A stretch of DNA of 22,563 nt from an uncultured Bacilli bacterium (GTDB lineage Bacteria > Bacillota_I > Bacilli_A > RF39 > UBA660): contig CAKOJC010000019.1 in NCBI GenBank assembly GCA_934088535.1, forward strand, positions 1-22,563, written 5' to 3'. Both the position numbers and the translations under genes were made by a program. The notes under the pieces were generated by a model. The model was given only the letters and a program-made list of their open reading frames with translations. It had not been told where the DNA came from and did not search any database. Shown here in pieces: positions 7,136 through 14,448 of the stretch; position 1 is the stretch's first letter, and each line of letters starts with the position of its first letter.

Positions 7136-8852
7136 CTTTACTGTTTATTAGTTCTCTATATGCTACTTTACCTAGTTTTGTTTTTGGTAATTCTTTTCTA
7201 TAACCATATGCATATGGAAGAGCATACTTAGCAATATTTTTTTCACAGTGTTCTTTTATTGATTTTTTAACTTCTCCATTTAATTCTATTCCATCTTTTA
7301 ATACAATATATGCTTTAGCTACTTCTTTTTTGTATGGATGTGGTACTCCTACTACTGAACATGCTTGCACGTATGGATGTTCACATATTATTTGTTCTAT
7401 TTGTCCTGGATAAATATTATATCCACTTGATACTATCATTCTTTTTAATCTTGATTTAAAGTATACAAATCCATCTTCGTCCATTGTTCCAAGATCACCA
7501 CTATGTAACCAAGTAAGACCATCTTTATGTTTTTTAAGTGTGTTTTTAGTTTCTTCTGGTTCGTTTATGTATTCTTTCATAAGAGTTGGACCACTTATAC
7601 ATATTTCTCCAACTTCTCCGTTTTTGCATTCTTTATCTGTACCAGGTTCACATATTTTTATTAAGCAGTCTGGGCATGGAACTCCGATACTTTCTTTTCT
7701 AGTAGTTTCTAGTGGCATCATTGTTACTCCAGCTGCACATTCTGTCATACCAAATGCTGTTCTTACGTGTGTCTCACTTCCATGATCATACAAGAATTCA
7801 TCTATTTTTTCATTAAGTGTTCCAGTTAGAGAGTCCCCACCACAAATAATACATTTTATGAATGAAAGATCTTCATCTACTAATTTTTTACTTAATGTAA
7901 GTCCTTCTAGTACACTTGGTACGCATGCTAGAATATTTGGTTTATATTTAAGAAGTGTTTCATCGAATTTTTTAGGATTAACACTAGGAAGTACTATTGC
8001 TGTACCACCAGAAACCATACATGCATGGAATGTACAACCTAAACCAAATCCATGGAATATAGGCATTATGGCAAGTATACTAATTCCATCTCCTAAACAT
8101 TTATTTATCTCAAGTTCACTAAGAACTAGTGCATTAAAGTTTTTATTAGTAAGTACTATGCCTTTAGGTTTACCAGTTGTTCCTCCACTATGAAGGATTA
8201 CTGCAGTGTCGTCCCCTTTTCCAGTATCTTTAACTTCTTCTTTTTCATATTTACTTCTTCCAATAAATCTATAATATGGAATTGTATCACTTCCACTAGG
8301 TCTTACTGCTTTTCTTCCAGTAGTAAGCTTATACCCTATTTTCATCATAGTATCCATTGATTCACATATAGGAAGATATACAATTTTCTTAAGTTTTAAA
8401 TCATCTTTTATATTTTTTAATTTACCATATGCGATATCTGCCACTATTACATACGTTGAATCAGTAAGATTGATATCATACTTAATTTCTTCTTCACTTG
8501 AAAGTGGATGTATCATATTACATACTGCACCTAATTTATTTAAAGCATAAAAGCAAGTAATAGCTTCTGGAGTATTTGGCATAATAATACTTACAACGTC
8601 TCCTTTTACTACTCCTAGTCTTACGAATGCTTTGGCAGCTTCATCAATGTTTTTAATATAAGTTTTATATGTGACTTTATTGCCGAAATAAGTGTAAGCA
8701 ATATTTCCTGGATACTTATTCGCACATCTTCTTACTAATTCATACATTGAAACATCTGGATAATCAATATGTTCTCTAACGCCTTTATAAAACTTAAACC
8801 AAGGATGTTCATACTTCTTATTTTCTTTTACTTCTTTTGTCTCTTTTTTCAT
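7095..8852 (-). CDS. Fatty acid--CoA ligase (AMP-forming acyl-activating enzyme)
   Basis: Activates a carboxylic acid with ATP to an acyl-adenylate and transfers it to CoA (or another thiol). It has 585 residues with complete ANL-superfamily motifs: the phosphate loop HSGGTTGKPKG at 221-231, the adenine-binding FGMTE near 367-371, the ribose-binding SGDLG near 451-455, the hinge RLKRMIVSSGYNIYP near 468-482, and the adenylation Lys in PKTKLGK near 562. The sequence is closest in style to medium/long-chain fatty acid ligases. It overlaps a PlsC-type gene on each side (by 35 and 41 bases), which argues that its acyl product feeds phospholipid synthesis. The acidic last 15 residues (DEDDEDER) lie in the overlap and look accidental. 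Substrate is inferred from context. Confidence 0.9.
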   Translation of the reverse strand: MKKETKEVKENKKYEHPWFKFYKGVREHIDYPDVSMYELVRRCANKYPGNIAYTYFGNKVTYKTYIKNIDEAAKAFVRLGVVKGDVVSIIMPNTPEAITCFYALNKLGAVCNMIHPLSSEEEIKYDINLTDSTYVIVADIAYGKLKNIKDDLKLKKIVYLPICESMDTMMKIGYKLTTGRKAVRPSGSDTIPYYRFIGRSKYEKEEVKDTGKGDDTAVILHSGGTTGKPKGIVLTNKNFNALVLSELEINKCLGDGISILAIMPIFHGFGLGCTFHACMVSGGTAIVLPSVNPKKFDETLLKYKPNILACVPSVLEGLTLSKKLVDEDLSFIKCIICGGDSLTGTLNEKIDEFLYDHGSETHVRTAFGMTECAAGVTMMPLETTRKESIGVPCPDCLIKICEPGTDKECKNGEVGEICISGPTLMKEYINEPEETKNTLKKHKDGLTWLHSGDLGTMDEDGFVYFKSRLKRMIVSSGYNIYPGQIEQIICEHPYVQACSVVGVPHPYKKEVAKAYIVLKDGIELNGEVKKSIKEHCEKNIAKYALPYAYGYRKELPKTKLGKVAYRELINSKDEDDEDERSQSNR

Positions 8853-9447
8853 ATTCTAGGTCTCCCTCTTTCATTAATTTATATACTTTATTTCTTAGAA
8901 TTTCATTTTCTTTTTCTAAATCACCTTTTACTTTATAAGGTTTTCCATATGTTATTTTAATGCTTTTTCTAAATAATTTGTATTTTCCATTAATTGCGAA
9001 TGGTACTATGTAAGCACCTGTTTTTTTAGCAAATGATACTGCTCCAAACTTAAATGGTAATAAGTATTGTTCATTTTCAGTACCTTTTGTTTTATTAACT
9101 GTTCCTTCTGGGAAAAGTCCTATTGCATTACCATTTTTTAAGTATTCTATTGCTTCATTTTTGCATTTTTCATCATGAATACTTCTATCTACTGGAATAC
9201 AGCCCATACTTCTAAAAAACCAATTACCAATTTTTGTTTTAAATAATTCTTTTTTAGCAAGCATATGCATTATTCTATTTGGACTTCCTATCATCATTGC
9301 TGCATCTAAATCACTTGTATGATTTCCTGCTAGAATAACTGCTCCCTTATCTGGAATATTCTTAACTCCATAGTATCTTGGAAAAAATAATATTTTATAA
9401 ATTGGTCTTCCAAGTGTTCTTATTGTCTTATATATTATATAGTTCAT
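8818..9447 (-). CDS. PlsC-type 1-acylglycerol-phosphate acyltransferase
   Basis: A compact 209-residue LPLAT/PlsC family member. Motif I is NHTSDLD with the HX4D pair at about 43 and 48, motif II is GCIPVDRSIHDE near 82-93, motif III is FPEGT at 112-116, and LLPFKFGAVSFAKKTGAYIVPF covers motif IV in two parts, the LLPFKFG block and the YIVPF block. It is clearly paralogous to the acyltransferase at 6281-7135 but lacks its insertion. GGAG lies 8 bases before the ATG. It follows the phosphoesterase by 35 bases and overlaps the acyl-CoA ligase by 35. Such enzymes make phosphatidic acid from lysophosphatidate at the membrane. One of the two paralogs may instead act on another lysolipid acceptor. 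Confidence 0.92.
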   Translation of the reverse strand: MNYIIYKTIRTLGRPIYKILFFPRYYGVKNIPDKGAVILAGNHTSDLDAAMMIGSPNRIMHMLAKKELFKTKIGNWFFRSMGCIPVDRSIHDEKCKNEAIEYLKNGNAIGLFPEGTVNKTKGTENEQYLLPFKFGAVSFAKKTGAYIVPFAINGKYKLFRKSIKITYGKPYKVKGDLEKENEILRNKVYKLMKEGDLEYEKRDKRSKRK

Positions 9448-9468
9448 TTCATCTACTCCAACAATACT

Positions 9469-9477
9469 AGTATATCA
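9469..9477 (-). promoter_or_regulatory. Possible internal extended -10 before the first acyltransferase
   Basis: TGATATACT (complement of 9469-9477) lies about 20 bases before the ATG at 9447, just after the phosphoesterase stop. There is no recognisable -35. It could give the lipid genes expression independent of the two upstream genes. Confidence 0.3.
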
Positions 9478-9482
9478 TAATT

Positions 9483-10331
9483 CTATTCATTTTTCATTAA
9501 CTTTATAATCACAACTTCTCCTCTATTAAAGACTCTTATTGGTATCATATATCCAAATCCTAGCCCTCTTGATATTATTACATTTGTATTAGTAAACTTA
9601 TTTACTCCTTTATAGTACTTTGGAAAAAATGTAAAATCAGGTGAAAGAAGTCCTCCAATAAAAGGAATATTTATAATTCCTCCATGAATATGTCCACTTA
9701 AAACCATATCATAACCAATAGAATCATATAAATCATATAATAATGGATCATGTGATATAAGTAAATTAAACTTAGTATTATCTATCTTGCCAATTCTATT
9801 TTCTATGTAATCTTTATCTATTCTTTCTTTAGTACTTGCCATGTAATATTTAACTTCAGGACTAAAACCATAGATATTGAAGTTATCATCTAATTTTAAA
9901 ACTTTATTATTTAATAATATTACATTTGTTTTTTCTTCTAATTCTTTTATGTAATCATTTTGACGTTCATCTGTCATATTTTCTTCGTGATTACCAAATA
10001 CATAATATTTTGTGTAGTCTTTTAATTCATTACATAAATTAATAAAGTTTTCATACGCATTTTCTTCTTTTTCATTTATCATGTCTCCACTCATGACTAT
10101 GATATTAGGTTTTTCTTTATTTGTTATTTTAACTAGTTTTTCTGTTATATTCCTATTATGTAAATCTGTTAAAAGCATTATCTTATAATTGTTATTTTTA
10201 TCTGTTATCTTATCACTTTTTATTTCATAATGTGATATATCAATATTTATATAACTATCTAAAACTATTATAATTCCTAAAAAGAATAAAGTTATTAGAA
10301 TTATTAATATATATTTTAATGTTTTTTTCAT
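9483..10331 (-). CDS. Membrane-anchored metallophosphoesterase, YkuE/calcineurin-like
   Basis: A 282-residue phosphoesterase with an N-terminal membrane helix (about residues 5-25) and an outward-facing catalytic domain. The binuclear-metal motifs are complete: LLTDLHN (D56, H58), SGDM (D83), GNHEE (N114, H115), a later SHD, and GHIHGG. This is the YkuE-like branch of calcineurin-like phosphoesterases, some of which have been linked to lipid or membrane substrates. The substrate here is unknown. ATGA couples it to the upstream DUF2207-like gene (4-base overlap), with AAGGA 7 bases before the ATG. It opens the lipid and cell-wall run, so a lipid-phosphate substrate is a reasonable guess but only a guess. 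Confidence 0.87.
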   Translation of the reverse strand: MKKTLKYILIILITLFFLGIIIVLDSYINIDISHYEIKSDKITDKNNNYKIMLLTDLHNRNITEKLVKITNKEKPNIIVMSGDMINEKEENAYENFINLCNELKDYTKYYVFGNHEENMTDERQNDYIKELEEKTNVILLNNKVLKLDDNFNIYGFSPEVKYYMASTKERIDKDYIENRIGKIDNTKFNLLISHDPLLYDLYDSIGYDMVLSGHIHGGIINIPFIGGLLSPDFTFFPKYYKGVNKFTNTNVIISRGLGFGYMIPIRVFNRGEVVIIKLMKNE

Positions 10332-11173
10332 TTCTTTTTCCTTCTTAGTAATATTATTATCACTATCAAAATAATGATTGTTGGAATACTCAGATATTTA
10401 TATATGTTTAAAAAATTTGTTTTATTTTGTTTTGATGATTCTATATTTTTAATTAAATCTACTGCGTTTATATTACTCTTTTTAGAATTATTTATTGCTA
10501 TTTTAAATATATCTTTATCATAAAGTATTCTTATACTAAAACTTTCTTTCTTTTTTAAATTGTTTATTTTAGTAAGTACTATAGGATCTTTAGTGTCTTT
10601 AGATACTTCTATATTTCTTTTACCATGGGCGTATACCTCAAACAAATTTGAGGTATATGGTAGTCTTGTCATAATTACTATCTCTTTTATATTTTGATTT
10701 GAATTTCTAAAATATGAATAGTATAGTTCAGCTGAATCGTTATGTTTAACAGAAGTGCAAAGTACTAAATATTCTAAGTAATAAATGTTTTTACCATTAT
10801 TAAAAGTTATTTCTTTATATTCTCCTGTATCATTTTTTGTGTAATCTTTATATTCTTTTATATCAAGTTCATTTTTATATAAACTATTTATATCATATTC
10901 TTTATCTAAAGTACCAATTTTGTTTATTTGAATACTTTGTGCATTATAGATTATACTATCATCTTTTACAATATCATTATTTTTATATTCTTTAGTATCT
11001 TTGTTTTTGTAAGGTATTTCTAAAGTAAATGATTCGTTAGAGTCTGTTTCTATTATTTCTTTTACTATTAAGTTTCCACTTATATCTACTTCTGAATCTA
11101 TAAATATTTTATTTATATCTGCTTTTACTATAAATGGTATTAGAAGTAATAAAACTAATATTATTTTTTTCAT
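10328..11173 (-). CDS. DUF2207-like extracellular membrane protein
   Basis: A 281-residue protein with a signal peptide (MKKIILVLLLLIPFIVKA, cleavage near 18), a predicted extracellular beta-rich domain of about 220 residues, one membrane segment near 255-276 and a short RRKKK cytoplasmic tail. The start of the mature part, with SEVDISGNLIVKEII and later EIPYKN, follows the DUF2207 pattern (a desired-state strand pair followed by a proline-bearing strand), but the protein is shorter than usual DUF2207 proteins and lacks their multi-helix C-terminus, so the family call is moderate. Function is unknown. It is the first gene of the seven-gene run, driven by a short-leader promoter, and is translationally coupled to the metallophosphoesterase by an ATGA overlap. 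Confidence 0.72.
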   Translation of the reverse strand: MKKIILVLLLLIPFIVKADINKIFIDSEVDISGNLIVKEIIETDSNESFTLEIPYKNKDTKEYKNNDIVKDDSIIYNAQSIQINKIGTLDKEYDINSLYKNELDIKEYKDYTKNDTGEYKEITFNNGKNIYYLEYLVLCTSVKHNDSAELYYSYFRNSNQNIKEIVIMTRLPYTSNLFEVYAHGKRNIEVSKDTKDPIVLTKINNLKKKESFSIRILYDKDIFKIAINNSKKSNINAVDLIKNIESSKQNKTNFLNIYKYLSIPTIIILIVIIILLRRKKK

Positions 11174-11198
11174 ATTTCACCACATTAAAATTATAACA
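11174..11198 (-). promoter_or_regulatory. Extended -10 promoter with immediate SD for the DUF2207-to-ftsQ run
   Basis: TGTTATAAT (complement of 11190-11198) is followed after 8 bases by GGTGA (complement of 11177-11181) and 3 bases later by ATG. No clear -35 is seen because the T-tract of the yqeY terminator occupies that position. Confidence 0.55.
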
Positions 11199-11205
11199 TT
11201 ATGGC

Positions 11206-11230
11206 AAAAAAAAAGAAACTAATGTTTCTT
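11206..11230 (-). terminator. Terminator of rpsU-yqeY
   Basis: A 7-bp stem AAGAAAC/GTTTCTT with a 4-base loop (11213-11230), followed by seven more T residues on the minus strand. The stem begins in the yqeY stop codon. Confidence 0.85.
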
Positions 11231-11678
11231 AATTTAACTTTTCACGAACTATTTCATTAACAAGTTTCATATCAGCTTTACCTTTGAATATTGGGCCTAA
11301 TGCTTTCATTATAGCTCCCATATCTTTCATACTTGTAGGTTTTACTTCTTCAAATACTTTGTCGATATTAGTTCTTATTTCTTCTTCAGACATTTGTTCA
11401 GGTAAATAAGTGCTTAATAATTTAATTTCTTTTTCTAATCCTTCTATTAAGTCTTGTCTATTACCTTTCTTAAATTCTTCAATACTTTCTTTATGAGTTT
11501 TTACTTGTTTGCTTACTACATCTATTACAACTTCATCTGAAGCATGATTTCTTTCTAATTTATTATTAACTAGATATAAGTCAATTGCTGATTTAAGAAG
11601 TCTTAATGTACTTAATGATTCTTTGTCATGACTTTTCATAGCCTCTTTCATATCATTTGTAATTTTTTCATATAACAT
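11229..11678 (-). CDS. yqeY: GatB/YqeY domain protein
   Basis: A 149-residue cytoplasmic protein matching the family length and pattern: ITNDMKEAMKSHDKESLSTL near the N-terminus, LRLLKSAI, a central helical EEFKKGNRQDL segment, and the C-terminal YLPEQMSEEEI with MGAIMKALGPIFKGKAD. The domain resembles the tRNA-binding tail of the GatB amidotransferase subunit; the stand-alone role is unsettled. The start is the ATG at 11678 with AAGGAG 9 bases upstream; an in-frame GTG three codons earlier overlaps that ribosome binding site. It follows rpsU by 25 bases, the conserved Bacillota order rpsU-yqeY. Confidence 0.93.
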   Translation of the reverse strand: MLYEKITNDMKEAMKSHDKESLSTLRLLKSAIDLYLVNNKLERNHASDEVVIDVVSKQVKTHKESIEEFKKGNRQDLIEGLEKEIKLLSTYLPEQMSEEEIRTNIDKVFEEVKPTSMKDMGAIMKALGPIFKGKADMKLVNEIVREKLN

Positions 11679-11703
11679 AAGTATCACTCCTTAATTAATA
11701 ATA

Positions 11704-11895
11704 TTAATATCTTTGTTTATTATGTTTTTTAGCATTTCTGATAGCTTCTTTTTTAGCTTCTCTTCTTAAGATGCCTGGTTTAGAATATTCTCTTCTTTTT
11801 TTCATTTCAGTAGGGACTCCGCTTCTTTGAACTTTCATCTTAAAACGTTTTAATGCACCCTCAACATTTCCGTCTTTTACATCTACGTGTGTCAT
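11704..11895 (-). CDS. rpsU: 30S ribosomal protein S21
   Basis: A 63-residue small-subunit protein. It shows the family core: DVKDGNVEGALKRFK, then QRSGVPTEMKKRREYSKPG and a basic tail ending NAKKHNKQRY. A longer frame is open upstream to 11979, but it runs through the promoter and has no Shine-Dalgarno. The ATG at 11895 has GGGAGG upstream and gives the normal S21 length. The promoter is a clean TTGAAA-17-TATAAT, and the gene is co-transcribed with yqeY. Confidence 0.96.
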   Translation of the reverse strand: MTHVDVKDGNVEGALKRFKMKVQRSGVPTEMKKRREYSKPGILRREAKKEAIRNAKKHNKQRY

Positions 11896-11926
11896 TATCT
11901 CTTCCCTCCCTTCATGACTAAATACG

Positions 11927-11955
11927 ATTATAGTACAAAAAGTGCCAAATTTCAA
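11927..11955 (-). promoter_or_regulatory. rpsU-yqeY sigma-A promoter
   Basis: TTGAAA (complement of 11950-11955), a 17-base spacer, then TATAAT (complement of 11927-11932). Predicted leader of about 25 bases to the rpsU start at 11895. Confidence 0.85.
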
Positions 11956-12000
11956 GCAAATTCTACAATAAATTTTCACACTTTTATGTTTTTTTATGAT

Positions 12001-12384
12001 TTATTCTCTATTTTTCTTTTTTTGAATTAATTTTAATCCTTTGTCTTTGCTATATATAAAATCTATTGTTTCTTCTTTTAACTCTTGAATTTGTGCAATT
12101 AAATCTCCTCTAGGAGGCTCATTTCTTGTATTAATTGCAATAAATAGCCATTGCCAGCGTTCAAATAAATCTTTATTATGTGCTTCTAGCTTATTTAGTC
12201 TTTGATGACTTTTTTGTGTAAGTAGTGCGCCATTTTCTTTTATAGTTAGTCCTTCTTTCCTTTTTACGATATGATGAAAGGTAAGAACATTCTTTTTACT
12301 TATTCTGCTACCCATCCAGTCATATTCACCTGGTCTATATATTTCTATCATTTCTTTTATTACTCTTTGTTCATCGATGTTCAT
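12001..12384 (-). CDS. Small HNH-endonuclease-like protein
   Basis: A 127-residue cytoplasmic protein. It carries an HNH-like core: FHHIVKRKEGL (the double His) followed by ENGALLTQKSHQRLNKLE (Asn and the last His), the spacing expected of a beta-beta-metal fold. There are no CxxC zinc pairs. The N-terminal part contains a YRPGEYDWMGSRISKKN segment and the C-terminal part is helical and basic. ATG 12384 is chosen because CAAGGAG lies 7 bases upstream; the open frame to 12435 crosses the tsf terminator. It lies between tsf and rpsU in a translation neighbourhood, with no toxin, phage or restriction partner, which is unusual for an HNH nuclease. A housekeeping or RNA-related role is possible; activity is not shown. 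Confidence 0.78.
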   Translation of the reverse strand: MNIDEQRVIKEMIEIYRPGEYDWMGSRISKKNVLTFHHIVKRKEGLTIKENGALLTQKSHQRLNKLEAHNKDLFERWQWLFIAINTRNEPPRGDLIAQIQELKEETIDFIYSKDKGLKLIQKKKNRE

Positions 12385-12405
12385 AATGCTTCTCCTTGAG
12401 TAGTT

Positions 12406-12411
12406 ATTATA
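12406..12411 (-). promoter_or_regulatory. Possible -10 element of the HNH-like gene
   Basis: TATAAT (complement of 12406-12411) directly follows the tsf terminator T-run, 21 bases before the ATG at 12384. The -35 region falls in the terminator stem (GGACTT) and is poor. Confidence 0.4.
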
Positions 12412-12440
12412 AAATAAAAGTATGGACAAGTCCATACTTT
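12411..12440 (-). terminator. Terminator of rpsB-tsf
   Basis: A perfect 10-bp stem AAAGTATGGA/TCCATACTTT (12417-12426 and 12431-12440) with a 4-base loop, followed by a T-rich tail on the minus strand. It lies 12 bases beyond the tsf stop. Confidence 0.85.
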
Positions 12441-12452
12441 ATATTACGTTAA

Positions 12453-13325
12453 TTACTTAATTTGACTCATAACTTCAGCAGCAAAGTCATCGTTTCTCTT
12501 TTCCATTCCTTCGCCAACTTCATATTTTACAAGTTTAACAAGTTTTGAATTGTTGTTTTCTAAATAAGCTTTTACTGTTAAACCAGAATCTTTAATGAAT
12601 GCTTGTTCTTCAAGAACAGTTTCTTCATAGAATTTTCTTATTCTTCCTTCAACAATCTTATCAGCAAACTCAGGTTTCTTTCCTTCATTGATAACTTGTT
12701 CTTTAATTACAGCTTTTTCATGTTCAAGATCTTCCTCTGGTACTGATTCAATATTGATATAAAGTGGTCTCATAGCTGCTGCTTGCATTGCTACATCACG
12801 AGCTACGTCTTCTTTATCACCATCAACAACTGTTAATGATGAAATTTTACCACCCATATGTAAGTATGAACCAAATACTTGGCTGTCTTTCTTAGTTACT
12901 TTTTCAAATCTTCTAAGACTAATCTTTTCTCCAATTTTAGCTGTTGCATTAACGATTAATTCATTAATTGTTTCGTTTCCACATTTAGCATTTAAAGCAT
13001 CTTCCATAGTTTCAACTTTATTATCTAAAATTGTGTTTCCGATTTTATCTAATAATTCTTTAAATTCAGAGTTTTTAGCAACGAAGTCAGTTTCTGAGTT
13101 TAACTCAACAACTACTGCATCATTACCTTTAATATAAATATTAGATAGACCTTCAGCAGCTATTCTTTCAGCTTTTTTAGCAGCTTTAGAAATTCCTTTT
13201 TCTCTTAAATAATCGATTGCTTTATCCATATCTCCGTTGCATTCAACAAGAGCTTTTTTACAATCCATCATTCCTGCACCAGTTTTTTCTCTTAGGTCTT
13301 TAACCATACTTGCACTAATATCCAT
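12453..13325 (-). CDS. tsf: Elongation factor Ts
   Basis: The guanine nucleotide exchange factor that recycles EF-Tu-GDP. It has 290 residues, a normal bacterial length. The N-terminal UBA-like module carries LREKTGAGMMDCKKAL, followed by the EF-Tu-contacting TDFVAKN motif and two core subdomains with HMGGKISSLTVV. AGGAGG lies 5 bases before the ATG and includes part of the rpsB stop region; the 9-base gap to rpsB shows the universal rpsB-tsf pair. A strong terminator follows. Confidence 0.97.
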   Translation of the reverse strand: MDISASMVKDLREKTGAGMMDCKKALVECNGDMDKAIDYLREKGISKAAKKAERIAAEGLSNIYIKGNDAVVVELNSETDFVAKNSEFKELLDKIGNTILDNKVETMEDALNAKCGNETINELIVNATAKIGEKISLRRFEKVTKKDSQVFGSYLHMGGKISSLTVVDGDKEDVARDVAMQAAAMRPLYINIESVPEEDLEHEKAVIKEQVINEGKKPEFADKIVEGRIRKFYEETVLEEQAFIKDSGLTVKAYLENNNSKLVKLVKYEVGEGMEKRNDDFAAEVMSQIK

Positions 13326-13334
13326 AACTTCCTC

Positions 13335-14264
13335 CTAATTTAATGATGAAATTAATTCATCTTTTTTCATAGTTGAATATCCAGCTACACCTTTGTCTTT
13401 AGCAAGTTTTCTAAGTTCAGAAACTGTCATATCAGCATAGTTAGGTGTTTCTTTCTTTTCAGCTTTTTTATTTTCTTTCTTTTCTTCACTAAAATCATCA
13501 AATTCTACTACTTTAGTTTCAACTTTGATTTCTTTAGCTGGTTTACTAGAAACTTCTTCTTCAGAAACATAATCAACTGTTGGTAGTCCATTAGCTTCAC
13601 ATACTGCATTAGCAAGTACTCCTAAAACTACTTTAACACTTCTAACAGCATCATCGTTTGCTGGAATTGGGAAGTCTACATCATCTGGATCACAGTTTGT
13701 ATCTACAATTCCGAATACTGGAATATGTAATTTACGAGCTTCACGAATAGCATTTACTTCTACACGTGGATCTACAACGATGATAGCTTTTGGAAGACGA
13801 TCCATTTCTCTAATTCCACCTAATAATTTGTTAAGTCTATCATATTCTTTTTGAATTTGAGCAACTTCTTTCTTAGGTAGTAATTCGAACTTACCATCTT
13901 TTTCCATCTTTTCGATTTCTACTAATCTATTGATTCTTCCTCTTATTGTTCTGAAGTTTGTTAAGATACCTCCTAACCATCTTTCAGTTACATAGAAACT
14001 GTTACATCTTGTTGCTTCTTCGATACTAGCTTCTTTAGCTTGTTTTTTAGTACCAACGAATAGAACCTTACCACCGTTTTCACATGCTTTAAGAAGTTCA
14101 GCGTAAGCTTCTTCAATTTTTTCAACAGTTTTTTGTAAATCAATAATATGAATGTCATCTCTAGTTGTAAAGATGTATTCTTTCATTTTTGGATTCCATC
14201 TTTTTGCTTGGTGTCCAAAGTGTACACCTGCTTCTAATAAATAACTTTTTGCAATTACTGCCAT
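13335..14264 (-). CDS. rpsB: 30S ribosomal protein S2 with C-terminal Rho_N/SAP-like extension
   Basis: A 309-residue small-subunit protein. The S2 core (about residues 1-235) is standard: [11 protein letters not shown] near the N-terminus, [31 protein letters not shown] and [11 protein letters not shown] Lys/Glu-rich linker of about 40 residues follows. The last 31 residues (279-309), beginning [15 protein letters not shown] and ending [10 protein letters not shown], match the Rho N-terminal/SAP-like helix-turn-helix pattern known for binding nucleic acid. E. coli S2 is about 240 residues, so this is a genuine extension. AAAGGAGAG lies upstream of the ATG. A structured leader and extended -10 promoter precede it, and tsf follows. 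Confidence 0.95.
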   Translation of the reverse strand: MAVIAKSYLLEAGVHFGHQAKRWNPKMKEYIFTTRDDIHIIDLQKTVEKIEEAYAELLKACENGGKVLFVGTKKQAKEASIEEATRCNSFYVTERWLGGILTNFRTIRGRINRLVEIEKMEKDGKFELLPKKEVAQIQKEYDRLNKLLGGIREMDRLPKAIIVVDPRVEVNAIREARKLHIPVFGIVDTNCDPDDVDFPIPANDDAVRSVKVVLGVLANAVCEANGLPTVDYVSEEEVSSKPAKEIKVETKVVEFDDFSEEKKENKKAEKKETPNYADMTVSELRKLAKDKGVAGYSTMKKDELISSLN

Positions 14265-14292
14265 TTTTCTTCTCTCCTTTCGTTAATTCATC

Positions 14293-14354
14293 TATCTGTC
14301 TTTCAATCAATATTCACTTAATATATAAGCACTAGAATATTAAATCAACAGATA
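14293..14354 (-). promoter_or_regulatory. Structured rpsB leader (candidate S2 autoregulatory RNA)
   Basis: Three nested helices in the rpsB 5' leader: P1 pairs 14348-14354 with 14293-14299 (7 bp), P2 pairs 14335-14341 with 14309-14315 (7 bp), and P3 closes 14326-14330 with 14316-14320 (5 bp with one G-U, loop of 5). P2 and P3 are separated by a 4-base bulge. The rpsB Shine-Dalgarno starts 12 bases after P1. I do not recognise a known leader family. Confidence 0.5.
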
Positions 14355-14378
14355 TGTCTTTTTTCTTAAAGCATTGTT

Positions 14379-14387
14379 ATTTTAACA
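14379..14387 (-). promoter_or_regulatory. rpsB extended -10 promoter
   Basis: TGTTAAAAT (complement of 14379-14387), with only a T-rich stretch at the -35 position. It predicts an rpsB leader of about 107 bases. Confidence 0.6.
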
Positions 14388-14399
14388 CAAAAATACAAT

Positions 14400-14424
14400 A
14401 AAAAAAAGAGTTTTTTAACTCTTT
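14400..14424 (-). terminator. Terminator of the small two-helix pilin-like gene
   Basis: An 8-bp stem AAAGAGTT/AACTCTTT with a 4-base loop (14405-14424), followed by five T residues on the minus strand. It lies 25 bases past the stop. Confidence 0.87.
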
Positions 14425-14448
14425 ATTACTATTTTAAGCTATAAAATG

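Noticed and set aside
7540..8193. Open frames on the + strand opposite the acyl-CoA ligase
   Set aside because: Antisense shadows of a gene with complete catalytic motifs; no start signals or family resemblance.
11896..11979. N-terminal extension of S21
   Set aside because: It would read through the TATAAT and leader, has no Shine-Dalgarno, and makes S21 abnormally long; ATG 11895 has GGGAGG upstream.
14265..14372. T-box or other known riboswitch in the rpsB leader
   Set aside because: No T-box consensus, no terminator/antiterminator pair and no recognised metabolite aptamer core; only simple nested helices.
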